Numbered from the stretch's first letter, positions 1 to 9,328 are shown. The stretch: 59,924 nt of DNA from Plantactinospora alkalitolerans (GCF_015690345.1 NZ_JADPUN010000079.1:1-59924), one strand, 5' to 3'. Numbers and translations: made by a program. Notes: a model not told the origin generated them from the letters alone.

Positions 1-305
1 CGCCGAGCGGCAGCGCATGTAGCGCGACGTACCGGACCGTCAACTCCTGGTCCGGTGGCTTCCAGGGCGAGGTCGCGGTTACGGCCGGCACGTCGGCGAT
101 CAACGGCTGGACCGTCCGATGGACTCTGGGCAGCGGCCAGAGCATCAGCCAGGTATGGAACGGCACGCTGAGCACCAGCGGCTCGACGGCGTCGGTCACC
201 AACGCCTCGCACAACGGCTCTCTTCCCGCATCCGGCTCGACGACCTTCGGGTTCCTTGGATCCGGTACAGCCTCGGCGCCGTCCCTCACCTGTACGACGA
301 GTTAG
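1..305 (+). CDS. C-terminal fragment of a secreted protein ending in a CBM2 cellulose-binding module
   Basis: Only the last ~100 codons are in the window (frame beginning at base 3, stop TAG 303-305). The translation is rich in Gly, Ser, Thr and Trp and carries the family 2 carbohydrate-binding signature: Cys near the start (SACSATY), the NSWSGGFQGEV stretch, NGWTVRWTL, VWNG, and a final Cys (SLTCTTS) that normally pairs with the first one. CBM2 modules bind crystalline cellulose or chitin through exposed Trp residues and sit at the C-terminus of actinobacterial cellulases, xylanases and lytic polysaccharide monooxygenases. The catalytic part lies outside the window, so the enzyme class is unknown. 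A strong hairpin follows 40 bases after the stop. Confidence 0.85.
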   Translation, partial: PSGSACSATYRTVNSWSGGFQGEVAVTAGTSAINGWTVRWTLGSGQSISQVWNGTLSTSGSTASVTNASHNGSLPASGSTTFGFLGSGTASAPSLTCTTS

Positions 306-344
306 AGGTTGGGATTCGAATCGCTTCGGCGTGCAAGATCGGGT

Positions 345-376
345 GGGGCCTGACCTCCTGTCGGTGGTCAGGCCCC
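345..376 (+). terminator. Rho-independent-type hairpin after the CBM2 gene
   Basis: Perfect 10-bp inverted repeat GGGGCCTGAC (345-354) / GTCAGGCCCC (367-376) with a 12-base loop, 40 bases downstream of the CBM2 stop. No U-tract follows, as is common in high-GC actinomycetes. It also lies downstream of the minus-strand gene ending at 547 and could serve both directions. A 16-bp direct repeat (508-523 and 525-540) lies between the two genes. Confidence 0.65.
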
Positions 377-546
377 GGCTGTCCGGGCAGAGGGATGGTC
401 GATCGGTGTGGCACCACCTCGCTCGGGCTCGGCGCGGCCGTGCCGTCTGGCCTCGTCACGGCCTTCCGTCGCAGGGGAGCCTGGCCGGGGCTGGGCGGCC
501 CCGACCAGGCTCCGAAAACTCAGCAGGCTCCGAAAACTCGCCAGGC

Positions 547-1938
547 TCAGAAGCGGCCGTACTGGCCGGCGGTGACGCCGGTCAGTACCCGGGTGGCGCC
601 GGTGATGCTGCCGCTGGTGTAAAGGCCACCGGTGCTGGTGCCGCTCACGCTGCCGCCGGTGTAGATGTCGTAGCGCTGGCCGTTGGTGATCCTGTTCGAC
701 GAGAAGACGACCTCCCGGGTGGTGGCCGACGCCCGGTACGAGGCCAGCACCGTGCTGCCGGACACGACGTGCACGATGGTGTTGGCGGCCAGGTTGGAGT
801 TGAACCGGGGTGCCACCCAGCCCTGGCCGGTGTTCGGCACCGCTCGGAACACGGCCAACGAGGTCAGCGCGGCACCCACCACCGTGCCACTGGTGAAGGT
901 GATCGGTCCGTCGGCGTCGATCGCGCCCTCGCCGCCGCCTCGGGTGCTGGAGCCCTTGGCCGCCACCGTGCCGCCGGCGAAGGTGAGCGACCCGTTGGAG
1001 TCGAAGCCGTCCGTGCCGCCGGTGGCCACCACCGTGCCACCGGTGACCCTGATGAAGGCGATCGACGAGGGCTGCATGTGACCCAGGCCCTCCTCCGCGG
1101 CGTTGACCGCGTCGTCGCTGGCCACGACGTTGATGTTGCCGCCGCTGATCGTGGTCTGCAGCCCTTCCAGTGCCTCGTACGACCGGGGAACGTTGATGGT
1201 GCCGCCGGAAATGTTGAGCACATTCTCGCCCTTGATGGCATCGTCGGCGACCGAGGCCGTGATCGTGCCGTTGGTGATGGTGAGGACGCCCTTCCCGGCC
1301 TCGGTCTCGTTCGACTTGATCCCGTCCCCGCCGGACGAGGTCACGTTGATCGTGCCGCCGTTGATGGTGAGCGAGTCCTTGCCGCGGATCGCGTCGTCCA
1401 CCGCGGTCACGGTGATGGTGCCGGACTGGATGACCAGGTCGTCCTTGCTGACGATGCCGTCGGCGGCGTTGGCGCGGACGGTCAGCGAACCGGTGCCGGC
1501 GATGGTCAGGTCGGCGGCGCTGAACAGAGCGGAGTCCGGCTCGCCGGTGCTGGTGTACGTCGTCGCGTCGGTGAGGCTGTTGCTGGTGCCGGCGGCCAGC
1601 GTGACGGTGACCGCGCCGGCGTTGAGCACGTACAGCGGGGAGGAGGTCGTGTTGGTGATCGAGGCACCGGCGAGGATGAGTTCCACGGTGCCGGTGGCGG
1701 CGGTGTCCACCGCGACGTAGCCGTTGTTCAGCGTGCCCCTGATCTCGTACGAGCCGGGGGCGGTGATGGTGACGGCGCTGCCGGAGACGGTGACGTTGCT
1801 GCCGGAGGCGCTCGCGCTGGAGCCGTTGAGGGTGATCGTGGCGGTCGGAGCGGCGACGGCCGCGACGGCGAGCGGGCCGGTCAGTAGCGCGGTCGTGAGT
1901 CCGACGAGGACGGCGGTTCTGCGGGCGGTTGCTTTCAT
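547..1938 (-). CDS. Secreted carbohydrate-binding beta-helix protein (Cthe_2159 family)
   Basis: 463 residues starting at an ATG with a clear signal peptide (Lys/Arg n-region, hydrophobic core, AVAAPTA cleavage region at about residue 30). The mature protein is built of short repeats of the type GGTINVxSxGDGIKS and DDAIRGKDSLTINGG. These fit the right-handed parallel beta-helix of the Cthe_2159 family (formerly DUF4353), known from Clostridium thermocellum as a cellulose/polygalacturonate-binding surface protein. Proteins of this family are often encoded near CotH, DUF4956 and VTC-domain genes, all of which are present at 6.1-9.3 kb here, with a two-component system between. Function beyond polysaccharide binding is not known. 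Confidence 0.85.
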   Translation of the reverse strand: MKATARRTAVLVGLTTALLTGPLAVAAVAAPTATITLNGSSASASGSNVTVSGSAVTITAPGSYEIRGTLNNGYVAVDTAATGTVELILAGASITNTTSSPLYVLNAGAVTVTLAAGTSNSLTDATTYTSTGEPDSALFSAADLTIAGTGSLTVRANAADGIVSKDDLVIQSGTITVTAVDDAIRGKDSLTINGGTINVTSSGGDGIKSNETEAGKGVLTITNGTITASVADDAIKGENVLNISGGTINVPRSYEALEGLQTTISGGNINVVASDDAVNAAEEGLGHMQPSSIAFIRVTGGTVVATGGTDGFDSNGSLTFAGGTVAAKGSSTRGGGEGAIDADGPITFTSGTVVGAALTSLAVFRAVPNTGQGWVAPRFNSNLAANTIVHVVSGSTVLASYRASATTREVVFSSNRITNGQRYDIYTGGSVSGTSTGGLYTSGSITGATRVLTGVTAGQYGRF

Positions 1939-2504
1939 GGCGGTTTTGTTCCTCCATGCGGGCGGGGCTTGGCCTGTGGGGGCGGGCTGGTCTGAGCCCG
2001 AGGCGTGGATACCTCGAAGATCGCTTGTCGGGGTCGCGAACAGTCGATGAACGAGGTGTTACATCGACGATCGTAAATGAGAATCCGCATGGATCAATAG
2101 ACCTGGAGCGCCAGAATCCGGACTGCTTCCACAGGTGACAGGCAACTGACGGCAAACACTTACGAAATTCTGAGCTGCGTTTACTTGACCGCACCCCAGC
2201 TATCCTTCCGCCGTCCGAGCCGAACACCCTCGTCCGTTTCCGGCGGGCCCGGAGCTGCTGGTGGCCGTCAAAGCAATCGACACGGCCTCTTCCGGCCACG
2301 ACCGTGGCCACCCCTCTGGCGATGGCGACGAGTCGAGCCACCCCTCTGGCGATGGCGATGAGTCGAGCGCGCGCCTGCGGCGTGACGTTCGTTGACTCCG
2401 CGACTGCGCTGCGTCCGGCGGCGAGCCGGGCGACGATCCTGCGGTCACGATCCTCGAAGATCCGAGCGTCCGCCCCGTCGGGGTCCACGTCGGTGGGTGA
2501 GGTT
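1939..2504. other. Intergenic stretch with a 30-bp tandem duplication
   Basis: No convincing gene is seen. The stretch holds the upstream region of the beta-helix protein gene and a 30-bp unit repeated twice in tandem (2308-2337 and 2338-2367, one mismatch). The open frames crossing it lack recognisable motifs. Confidence 0.5.
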
Positions 2505-2741
2505 CTCAACAACGGCTCCTCGCACACCGCCAGGCACACCAGGGCGTGGCTGGCCGCCCACCCGCGCTGGCACGTCCACTGGACCACCCCACGCTTCCTG
2601 GCTCAACCAGGTCGAACCTGTCTTCGCCGCACTGACCCACGCCGTCCTCCGCAACGGCGACCTCAGCAGCCGCGACGACCGATCGACAAGATGGACACCT
2701 GGATCGTCCAACTCAAGGAAGCGACCTGCACCCTCCACTAA
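2505..2741 (+). pseudogene. IS630-family transposase C-terminal remnant, frameshifted
   Basis: Pieces of the conserved C-terminal catalytic region of IS630-type transposases are seen in two frames. One frame gives LNNGSSHTARHTRAWLAAHP and RWHVHWT (2505-2585). The adjacent frame gives HASWLNQVEPVFAALTHAVL (about 2590-2650). The first frame returns with DKMDTWIVQL (about 2690-2720). At least two frameshifts and the absence of the N-terminal half show a dead fragment. No terminal inverted repeats were found. Confidence 0.7.
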
Positions 2742-2770
2742 TTAGCGCGGAGCAGCACTAGCCTGGCCAG

Positions 2771-3181
2771 GTGCACGCCGATGGGCTCCCCCTCCCACCC
2801 GCGCTGATCGATGTGGCGCAACAAGGCAGATGGACTGCGCCTGCCGGGGGCAACTACATCAGGATTTTCGGCGAACCCGCATACGGACCCGTCTTCCTGA
2901 AGGTCGATCAGATGAGGCGGAACGCCCGATGGATCGACGAGATCGACTACGACGACGAGTTCCGACAGCTCTACATCGGCGAGCCGGACCCCGCCAACCC
3001 ACCAGGGGACATCGACCCACAGATGTCGTTGCTCCTCGGTGACCTCGGTTCGGACCAGCCGTTCGCACTGGACTTCCGCCGTTCGATGGAAGCACCGTCG
3101 GTGGTGTACCTCGACAGCACGATGCGGTGGGTTGAAGTCGCACCGACCATCGATGCGTTCATCGTTGAACTCGGGCTGTAG
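2771..3181 (+). CDS. SUKH (SMI1/KNR4)-type putative immunity protein
   Basis: 136 residues from a GTG start that follows the transposase remnant closely; no clear ribosome binding site is visible. The pattern RWTAPAGG, FGEPAYGPVFL, the late LLLGDLGSDQPFALDFR, then VVYLDS and a closing RWVEVAPTIDAFIVELGL resembles the SMI1/KNR4 (SUKH) fold, used mostly as immunity proteins against polymorphic and contact-dependent toxins. No toxin gene is adjacent. A near copy at 49484-49896 lies next to the RHS toxin locus but is frameshifted; this copy is intact. Assignment to SUKH is from motif pattern only. Confidence 0.55.
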   Translation: MHADGLPLPPALIDVAQQGRWTAPAGGNYIRIFGEPAYGPVFLKVDQMRRNARWIDEIDYDDEFRQLYIGEPDPANPPGDIDPQMSLLLGDLGSDQPFALDFRRSMEAPSVVYLDSTMRWVEVAPTIDAFIVELGL

Positions 3182-3608
3182 CGCGTACGTCCCGTAACCG
3201 CAGGCTGGGGGACTCACGGGCGACCGGCGTGCCGCGCTTGCGCGGCGCCTCGATGGCGGCACCTCCGAGCTCCGGGCGGTGGTCGTCACCCGGCCACGTC
3301 GTCGCGCTGGCATCGCAACGTGATCGCGCCGACCCGACCGGCGGCTAGGTGGCGCGGCAGGCACCAGACATCGGACCTGGGGAAGCGAGCCAACCGGTCC
3401 CAGATCCGGGACCGTGACGCCACGTCGCCTCAGTCGGTTCGTCAGCGACGACAAGGTCACCGAGCCCTCGGCGTCACCGTCGCCGGCCACGCTGACCCTT
3501 GTCGCCAGCCTTGAGACCCTTCAATTCGCCGGGGGCCTGTACGGTCGTGTCGCCGTTGGTGCGAATCGTGATGAGCTCGCCTGACTCTGTCTGCAGGTAA
3601 CCCTCGCG
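3182..3608. other. Intergenic region, no gene recognised
   Basis: Between the SUKH-like gene and the end of the histidine kinase gene. The frames present are short and lack motifs. I see no RNA gene or clear terminator. Confidence 0.4.
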
Positions 3609-5105
3609 CTAGCTCAAAGCCGGCTGGGAACCGGTGGGCAGCAGCACCCGGAACGCGGCACCCCGGCCGGGGCTCGTCTCCAGTTCGACCCGGCCGCCGT
3701 GACCGCTCACGATCGCCGCGACGATCGACAGGCCGAGCCCGGATCCGCCGTTGCTCCGGGCTCGGCTCGGATCCGCCCGGTAGAGCCGCTCGAAGATCCG
3801 CCCGGCGTGTTCCGGGCGTAGGCCGGGGCCGTTGTCGGCGACCTCCAGTACCGCGATCGGCGTATGCCGGGGCAGGCCTTCGCCGACCGTCGCGGCCGTG
3901 TGACGCCCGGGGCGGTAGGCCGCCAGCCGGCCGACCCGTACGGTGATGTCGGTGTGCGGCGGCGTGTGCTGTAGTGCGTTGGCGACCAGGTTGGTGGCGA
4001 CCTGGCGCAGCCCGTGTTCGTCGCCGAGTACCGTCACCGGGTCGAAGGCGCACTGGTCGCCACCGTAGGCGGCCAACCGGACCGGGCGGTCGGGGCGGCG
4101 GGCGTGCGCGTCGCGGATCGCGTCGGCGGCGATCGCGAGCAGGTCGACCGGTCGCCGCTGCGGCTCCCGCTGACGGTCCAGCCGGGCCAGCAACAGCATG
4201 TCCTCGACCAGCAGCCCCATCCGCGCGGCCTCCGCCTCGATCCGGGACATCGTCTCGTCCAGCAGCCGCCCGGGCGGGGCTCCGCCGCGCCGGTACAGTT
4301 CGGCGAAGCCACGGATCGACGTGAGCGGGGTGCGCAGCTCGTGCGACGCGTCCGCGACGAACTGCCGGAGCCGTTGCTCGGACGCGGTCCGCGCGGCGAC
4401 CTCCGACTCGATCCGGTCGAGCATCGAGTTCAGCGCGATACCCAGCCGGCCCGACTCGGTGTGCGGATCGGCGTCGTCGACGCGGTGGGTCAGGTCGCCG
4501 GCGGTGATCGCGGTAGAGGTGCTCTCCATCCGGATCAGCGGACGCAGGCCGATCCGGACCACCGCTGCGGCGACCAGCGCGAGCAGGAACAGCACGACGA
4601 GCATCACGACCAGGTCGATGGCGAGCAGCAGGTCCGTCGTGGCTTCGACCTGGCGAAGCGAGATGGCGGGTACGGTCACGGCGCCGTCGGGTTGGGTGGC
4701 CACCGCCACCCGCCAGTGGTCCTCGCCGTCGACGGACTTCACGGTGAACGGCTTGCCGTCCGCCCTGTCCCGCAGCCCGTCGAGCGCCCCCACCCGCGGT
4801 GGCGAGATCTCGTCGGTCGAGGGGAACGGCAGCTGGCGGCCCTCGGAGTCGAAGACGAGGATGGTGCGGTACATGTCGAAACGGCCCCGGGGAAAGGGAT
4901 TGTCGCCGGCCGGGTCAGGCGGGAACGGACTGGCCACGACGTGGCGCATCCCGGCAAGCTGGTCGTCGATCTGGTCGGTGAGGTACTGACGCAGCAGTAC
5001 GATGCCGGCCGCGTTGGACACGATCAGGGCGACCGCGCTGAGCGCGGCCACGGCGACGACGAGGCGGGACCGTAGCGTCCAGTGCCGCCACTTCGGCAGT
5101 CTCAT
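3609..5105 (-). CDS. Membrane sensor histidine kinase
   Basis: 498 residues. There is an N-terminal membrane segment (about 14-36), an extracytoplasmic sensor region of ~130 residues, a second membrane segment (about 175-197), a HAMP linker (IRMESTSTAITAGDLTHRV), the HisKA H-box ASHELRTPLTSIRGF with the phosphoacceptor His, the N-box (LVANALQHTPPH), the G1 box (VADNGPGLRP) and G2 (GGSGLGLSIV). It autophosphorylates and passes phosphate to the response regulator encoded just upstream: its ATG overlaps the regulator's TGA by four bases (ATGA), indicating translational coupling. The architecture resembles actinobacterial TrcS/MprB-type kinases. The signal is unknown. The neighbouring VTC/DUF4956/CotH operon is a plausible target. 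Confidence 0.93.
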   Translation of the reverse strand: MRLPKWRHWTLRSRLVVAVAALSAVALIVSNAAGIVLLRQYLTDQIDDQLAGMRHVVASPFPPDPAGDNPFPRGRFDMYRTILVFDSEGRQLPFPSTDEISPPRVGALDGLRDRADGKPFTVKSVDGEDHWRVAVATQPDGAVTVPAISLRQVEATTDLLLAIDLVVMLVVLFLLALVAAAVVRIGLRPLIRMESTSTAITAGDLTHRVDDADPHTESGRLGIALNSMLDRIESEVAARTASEQRLRQFVADASHELRTPLTSIRGFAELYRRGGAPPGRLLDETMSRIEAEAARMGLLVEDMLLLARLDRQREPQRRPVDLLAIAADAIRDAHARRPDRPVRLAAYGGDQCAFDPVTVLGDEHGLRQVATNLVANALQHTPPHTDITVRVGRLAAYRPGRHTAATVGEGLPRHTPIAVLEVADNGPGLRPEHAGRIFERLYRADPSRARSNGGSGLGLSIVAAIVSGHGGRVELETSPGRGAAFRVLLPTGSQPALS

Positions 5106-5806
5106 TCGTCCGGGGGCCGGCGCAGCGCGTAACCCACACCACGGACCGTGTGGATCAACGGCGGCTCCCAGCGGTCGATCTTCTTGCGGAGGTAGTAGAC
5201 GTACGACTCGACGATCCGACCGTCGCCGCCGAAGTCGTAGTTCCAGACCCGGTCCAGGATCTGCGCCTTGCTCACCACCCGGCCCGCGTTGACCAGGAGG
5301 TAACGGAGCAGGTTGAACTCGGTCGGCGACAGGTCGACTCGCCGGCCGCCGCGGCGGACCTCGTGCGCGTCCTCGTCGAGTTCGACGTCGGCGTAACGCA
5401 GGACGGCAGTGTCGCCGTTCGGCTCGATGCGGCTGCGGCGCAGGATCGCCCGGATGCGGAGCACGACCTCCTCCAGGCTGAACGGCTTGGTGACGTAGTC
5501 GTCGGCGCCGACGGTCAGGCCGGAGATGCGGTCCTCGACCGTGTGGCGTGCGGTCAGGAACAGCACCGGGACGTGCGGCCCCGGCCCGGAGCGCAGGCGC
5601 TGCGCGACCTGGAAGCCGTCGAGGTCGGGCAGCATCACGTCGAGTACCACCAGGTCGGGCGCGAACTCGGCCGCCGCCGCCAACGCTTCGTGCCCGCCGC
5701 TGGCGACGCGCACGTCGAAGTCGATGAGCCGCAGCGTCGCCGACAGCAGGGCACAGATATTGGGCTCGTCGTCGACGACGAGCACTCGGGTCAACCGTCC
5801 AGCCAC
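5102..5806 (-). CDS. OmpR/PhoB-family response regulator
   Basis: 234 residues from the GTG at 5806-5804. This start is chosen because a purine-rich site (GAAAAAGG) precedes it and the receiver domain begins at once (RVLVVDDEPN). The longer open frame to 5971 has no family match at its N-terminus. The receiver has the acidic pair D12/D13, the phosphoacceptor D56 (VVLDVMLPDLDGF), the conserved LTAR and the KPF lysine. The C-terminal winged helix has LSPTEFNLLRYLLVNAGRVV, WNYDF and VYYLRKKI, closing with IHTVRGVGYALR. It acts as a DNA-binding regulator downstream of the coupled kinase. Confidence 0.93.
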   Translation of the reverse strand: MAGRLTRVLVVDDEPNICALLSATLRLIDFDVRVASGGHEALAAAAEFAPDLVVLDVMLPDLDGFQVAQRLRSGPGPHVPVLFLTARHTVEDRISGLTVGADDYVTKPFSLEEVVLRIRAILRRSRIEPNGDTAVLRYADVELDEDAHEVRRGGRRVDLSPTEFNLLRYLLVNAGRVVSKAQILDRVWNYDFGGDGRIVESYVYYLRKKIDRWEPPLIHTVRGVGYALRRPPDE

Positions 5807-6059
5807 GCCTTTTTCTATCGGAGGTACCTCAGAGTTAGCTGGGACCTTCCTCGACGCCGGCTGTGACAATCTCGTCGCCTTCGATGAGGCCGCTCGTGAT
5901 TTCGGTCGCGCTCTGCCCACGAGAAGGTCCGCCGGGACCTTCTCGAAGGCGAATACGACGCCGTAGCGCACCAGGTCACCATCGGCGGTGCCGACCGCCT
6001 CGTCGGCAGGGAAGTCGAGGGTTGCCGCAGACTCCTGCGCCTCGTCGCCGACTACCGCG

Positions 6060-7715
6060 TCACCCGCCGGTGATGACGCTGTCGGTGGCGAGGTGTGCGG
6101 CCCGTTGCCGAACGAGCGTCTTCAGCTGTTCGACGTCCGCCGTGGTTTTCTGCTCGTCGTGTCCCGTGACGGTGGACAGGACCTTGGTGATGCTCTCCAC
6201 GGCGTTCAACGCGGTGCCGTCCGCGTAGATCTTGCGGTAGAGGTCGCGGTAGGCGTTCTCGTACACCATCTTGAAAGCGGCGGTGGCGAGGAAGCGTTCC
6301 TTGAGCTTGTTGCCGCCGAAGCCGCCCGGCCGATCCCGCTCATCCACGGCGTCGCCGTCCGGACGTGGCATGCCCTCAGGCAGCTGCATGCCCTCAGGCA
6401 GTTGCATGGCGTCGAGTGGGATGCCTCCGCCTTGCGGGAGACGGCCGCCCATCCGAACGGTGTCGTGCGGACCCTGGGCGGCGTCGCCGGTGAGGGTGAG
6501 GTTGTAGTCCCAGCCGACGACGGTAAACCTCCTCGTGCCCAGGTCGTACCAAAGGTAGTAGTTGCGGCCCGGCCCGGCCATGTCGTCGAAGTTGAGCAGC
6601 AGGTTCTGCACGGCCAGGTAACGGGCGAGAGCCTGCACGTCGACATGGTCGTCCAGGTGGGCGGCGAAGTCGGCATCGCTGCTGGTGTTGACCCACCTGG
6701 TGAGGTTGATGACGGGTTGGAGGTCCTGGCTGCCCTGCATCGTGATCTGTTTGAAGTCGTCGGCGTAGCTGGTCGGATCGTCGCCCTGGTCGGTGAACTG
6801 GCCGCTGGCCAGGCTCTTGTACAGCACACCGTCGCCGCCCAGCGTGTCGGCGAAGCCCTCGTCCGGGTGCTCGACGACGAGCCGGGCGGTCGTGGGCCGG
6901 TCGTTGACGGTGAAGCTCGAGTACGCGTACCGCTGGGCGGTCTCTCCGGCGGCGGCCAACACGTGCAGCGACACCGCCTCGTTCAGGACCGTGGTGCCGC
7001 CGCCCATGCCGGAGACCCGCACGGCGATCTCACGGTGACCCTGGTAGCGGCGGCCCTCGACGAACTCGTCGAAACGGATGAGCCACGGTAGGTTCTCCGG
7101 CTCCTCGGCCTTGAGCGATGCCCGGCCGAACCCGCCTGGGCCAGCACCGCCCGGGCCAGCACCGCCCGGCGGGACGCCGTCGGGCAGGCCACCTTCGGGG
7201 AAGCCGCCGCCGGGGCTGTTGCCGCGCGGCTGGGGTCCCTGTCCGGCGCCCGGGGGCCGGCCGAACCCCCGCTGCCGGGCTTCGCCGTTACGGGTCAGCC
7301 CACCGAGGGTGGAGTTGCCTTTCAGGCGAATACCGACGCTGGCAATGCGGGTGTCGTCGACCGTCAGGTCGGCCTCGAGGAAGCTTTTCTCGTCGTCCTC
7401 CCAGAAATCGTCGAGCAGCCGCTGGTAGTCCTCGTCGCGGAAGGTCACCGTGATCCGATGCGCCACGGTCGCGTCGAACAGGTCCGTCGTCCCGACGATG
7501 TTCTGGGTGACCTGGTCGGCGCTGTTGCCGCTGCTGCTGGTCACCAGAGGGGTGACCCGCACGGTGCCGAACGCCACCGCGCAGACGACGGGGAACACCA
7601 CGCAGGCGGCGAGGAGCTTCCAGTAGTGCCGCACCCGCACCGGAACCCGGTGCGCCAGCCTCCGCCGTACCGCAACGCGCGGAGGTGCCGTGGACGTTTC
7701 TGGCGGGGTCATCAC
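6060..7715 (-). CDS. CotH-kinase family protein, membrane-anchored
   Basis: 551 residues. It starts at a GTG (7715) that overlaps the stop of the DUF4956 gene (GTGA), with an ATG directly after. The N-terminus is basic with one membrane segment (about 33-52). The CotH domain follows: HRITVTFRDEDYQRLL, IRLKGNSTL, then LIRFDEFVEGRRYQGHREIAV, and the catalytic-type GWDYNLT near residue 400. A Gly/Pro-rich low-complexity insert lies at about residues 150-205, and a short repeat LPEGMQLPEGM near 430. CotH proteins are atypical protein kinases found in spore coats of bacilli and widely on bacterial surfaces. The substrate here is unknown. Third gene of the VTC-DUF4956-CotH operon. Confidence 0.85.
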   Translation of the reverse strand: MMTPPETSTAPPRVAVRRRLAHRVPVRVRHYWKLLAACVVFPVVCAVAFGTVRVTPLVTSSSGNSADQVTQNIVGTTDLFDATVAHRITVTFRDEDYQRLLDDFWEDDEKSFLEADLTVDDTRIASVGIRLKGNSTLGGLTRNGEARQRGFGRPPGAGQGPQPRGNSPGGGFPEGGLPDGVPPGGAGPGGAGPGGFGRASLKAEEPENLPWLIRFDEFVEGRRYQGHREIAVRVSGMGGGTTVLNEAVSLHVLAAAGETAQRYAYSSFTVNDRPTTARLVVEHPDEGFADTLGGDGVLYKSLASGQFTDQGDDPTSYADDFKQITMQGSQDLQPVINLTRWVNTSSDADFAAHLDDHVDVQALARYLAVQNLLLNFDDMAGPGRNYYLWYDLGTRRFTVVGWDYNLTLTGDAAQGPHDTVRMGGRLPQGGGIPLDAMQLPEGMQLPEGMPRPDGDAVDERDRPGGFGGNKLKERFLATAAFKMVYENAYRDLYRKIYADGTALNAVESITKVLSTVTGHDEQKTTADVEQLKTLVRQRAAHLATDSVITGG

Positions 7716-8389
7716 AGGTCCGTCTGGTCGTAACCGGTCAGCACGGTCACCCGCTGTCCGCCGGTACGCTCGCCGAGGGCCGTGATCAGGTCGCCAGGTC
7801 CGTGGCCCTTCTTGAGCCGGACGGTGTACATCATCTCGGTCAGGGCACCACCGCGGATCGACTCCATGCTCACCAGCTCGAACTCACCGGTGTGCGCGAT
7901 GAGCACGTCCTGAATGTGTGCGGTGTAGTCGCCGTCCGGTGGAACCTGTACCTTCACGACCTGCCGCTGGATGCTGGAGGCGAACCAGTTGAACCGGTAC
8001 ATCACCAGGATGATGAGGCAGATCGCCACCGCCGCGACGATCGCGAGGGTGTAGAACCTGGTGCCGGCGGCCATGCCGACGCCCATCACCAGGAAGATGA
8101 AACCGACGTCGCGGGTCTCCTTGATGGCGTTGCGGAACCGCACCACCGACAGCGCCCCGACCAGGGCGAAGGCGCGGGCGATGTTCGACCCGACCACCAG
8201 CATGATCAGCGCGATGAGCATGCCGAGGATGACGAGGGTCTGCACGTAGGACTGGCTGTAGGACACGTTGCGGTGGGTGAACCGGTAGACCCAGCCGATC
8301 ATCGCGCTGAGCACGAACGACAGCGACAGTGCGATCGCGATGTCACCGACGCTGAACGTTCCGGACAGATCCTGGACGTCGAATGGCAT
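7712..8389 (-). CDS. DUF4956 integral membrane protein
   Basis: 225 residues with four predicted membrane segments in the N-terminal 140 residues and a soluble C-terminal domain. The family hallmark GALSVVRFRNAIKETRDVGF lies in the cytoplasmic loop. The function of the family is not established. It is repeatedly encoded between VTC-domain and CotH genes, as here, with 4-base spacing or overlaps on both sides, so the three products probably work as one membrane system. Confidence 0.9.
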   Translation of the reverse strand: MPFDVQDLSGTFSVGDIAIALSLSFVLSAMIGWVYRFTHRNVSYSQSYVQTLVILGMLIALIMLVVGSNIARAFALVGALSVVRFRNAIKETRDVGFIFLVMGVGMAAGTRFYTLAIVAAVAICLIILVMYRFNWFASSIQRQVVKVQVPPDGDYTAHIQDVLIAHTGEFELVSMESIRGGALTEMMYTVRLKKGHGPGDLITALGERTGGQRVTVLTGYDQTDL

Positions 8390-8392
8390 GGT

Positions 8393-9328
8393 TCAGGCCT
8401 CACTTCGGGCAGCAGCCGACACCGGGGCGTCGGCGGGGTCGTCGTCGCAAACATGGAAAACCGATCGGGGGGCACGGCCGAACGCCTCGACGCTCTGGCA
8501 GTACTTCGAAATTCGCACCACCGACATGCTCAAGCCGGCCGCGAGGTCGGTAAGCCAGTACGGCACCCGCTCGTTCGCCTTGAGCTCCACCACCGCCAGC
8601 CGAGCCGGGACGATGAGTCGGTTCTCGGCATCGGCTCCGAGGTGGAAGTCGCGGTCGCGGCCACGGACCCGGTGATCGACGGTGACCCGCAGACCAGCCT
8701 CGGCGCCGCGTCCGATGAACGCCTCACGCTGATACCCGGTCATCGCCACCGGGCGCAGGTCCAGCCGACAGAGCAGATCCAACACCTCTTCGAGGAACGC
8801 CTGTTGGCCCGGCTCGTGCTCGACCATCAGCCGCCGGTCGCACAGATCGCGAGCGAGGTGATACGGCAACGCGACCCGGCGCTTCTGAGTGACCCGGTTG
8901 ACCCGCTGCTTGATCTCCACGAACACCGTGCTGTCGTCGTTGACGGTCAACCGGTCGCCGTAGTGCCGCACCCGCAACTTGCGCCGGAACCGCAAACCCT
9001 CGATCTTCTCCCAGTAGAATCGAAGATCACGGGTGTCGTAGTAGACGCTCCAGACGCCGTATCCGCCGTCGAGGCCGTGACTGTCCACATCCAACCGGCT
9101 GGCGAGTTCCCTGCGCAGCGCGGGCACGGCGGTGCTCGGCATCAGGTACTTGATCTCGTAACGGTTGAAGGCGTGCAGCGTGCTCGGCCCCCGCAGCGCA
9201 TGACCAGCGTGATCATCGCTACGGCCAGGATCCGGGCTGGCCGGCGGCGTCGAACGGTCGGAGTCTGGCGGCTCACCGCCGCCGGGGCGATCCGCCGGAA
9301 CGGCACGTCGTCGGAACGGCAGTCGCAT
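8393..9328 (-). CDS. VTC-domain protein (polyphosphate polymerase-like)
   Basis: 311 residues. A Pro/Asp-rich N-terminal tail of ~50 residues is followed by the VTC tunnel domain: FNRYEIKYLMP, VYYDTRDLRFYWEKIEGLRFRR, KLRVRHYG, VFVEIKQRVNRVTQKRR, VDHRVRGRD, and VVELKANERVPYWL. The conserved basic residues (K, R) and Glu of the catalytic tunnel are visible. In yeast Vtc4 this fold polymerises polyphosphate from ATP. Bacterial homologues next to CotH and DUF4956 have unproven activity. First gene of the operon. Confidence 0.85.
   Translation of the reverse strand: MRLPFRRRAVPADRPGGGEPPDSDRSTPPASPDPGRSDDHAGHALRGPSTLHAFNRYEIKYLMPSTAVPALRRELASRLDVDSHGLDGGYGVWSVYYDTRDLRFYWEKIEGLRFRRKLRVRHYGDRLTVNDDSTVFVEIKQRVNRVTQKRRVALPYHLARDLCDRRLMVEHEPGQQAFLEEVLDLLCRLDLRPVAMTGYQREAFIGRGAEAGLRVTVDHRVRGRDRDFHLGADAENRLIVPARLAVVELKANERVPYWLTDLAAGLSMSVVRISKYCQSVEAFGRAPRSVFHVCDDDPADAPVSAAARSEA

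Noticed and set aside
5807-5971. N-terminal extension of the response regulator to 5971
   Set aside because: The GTG at 5806 has a ribosome binding site and starts right at the receiver domain; the extension has no homology pattern.
5899-6063. Coding-looking plus-strand stretch (EKVRRDLLEGEYDAVAHQVT and onwards)
   Set aside because: It is bounded by a stop at 5897 and ends at 6063, has no start with ribosome binding site and no recognised family; perhaps a gene remnant but not supportable.
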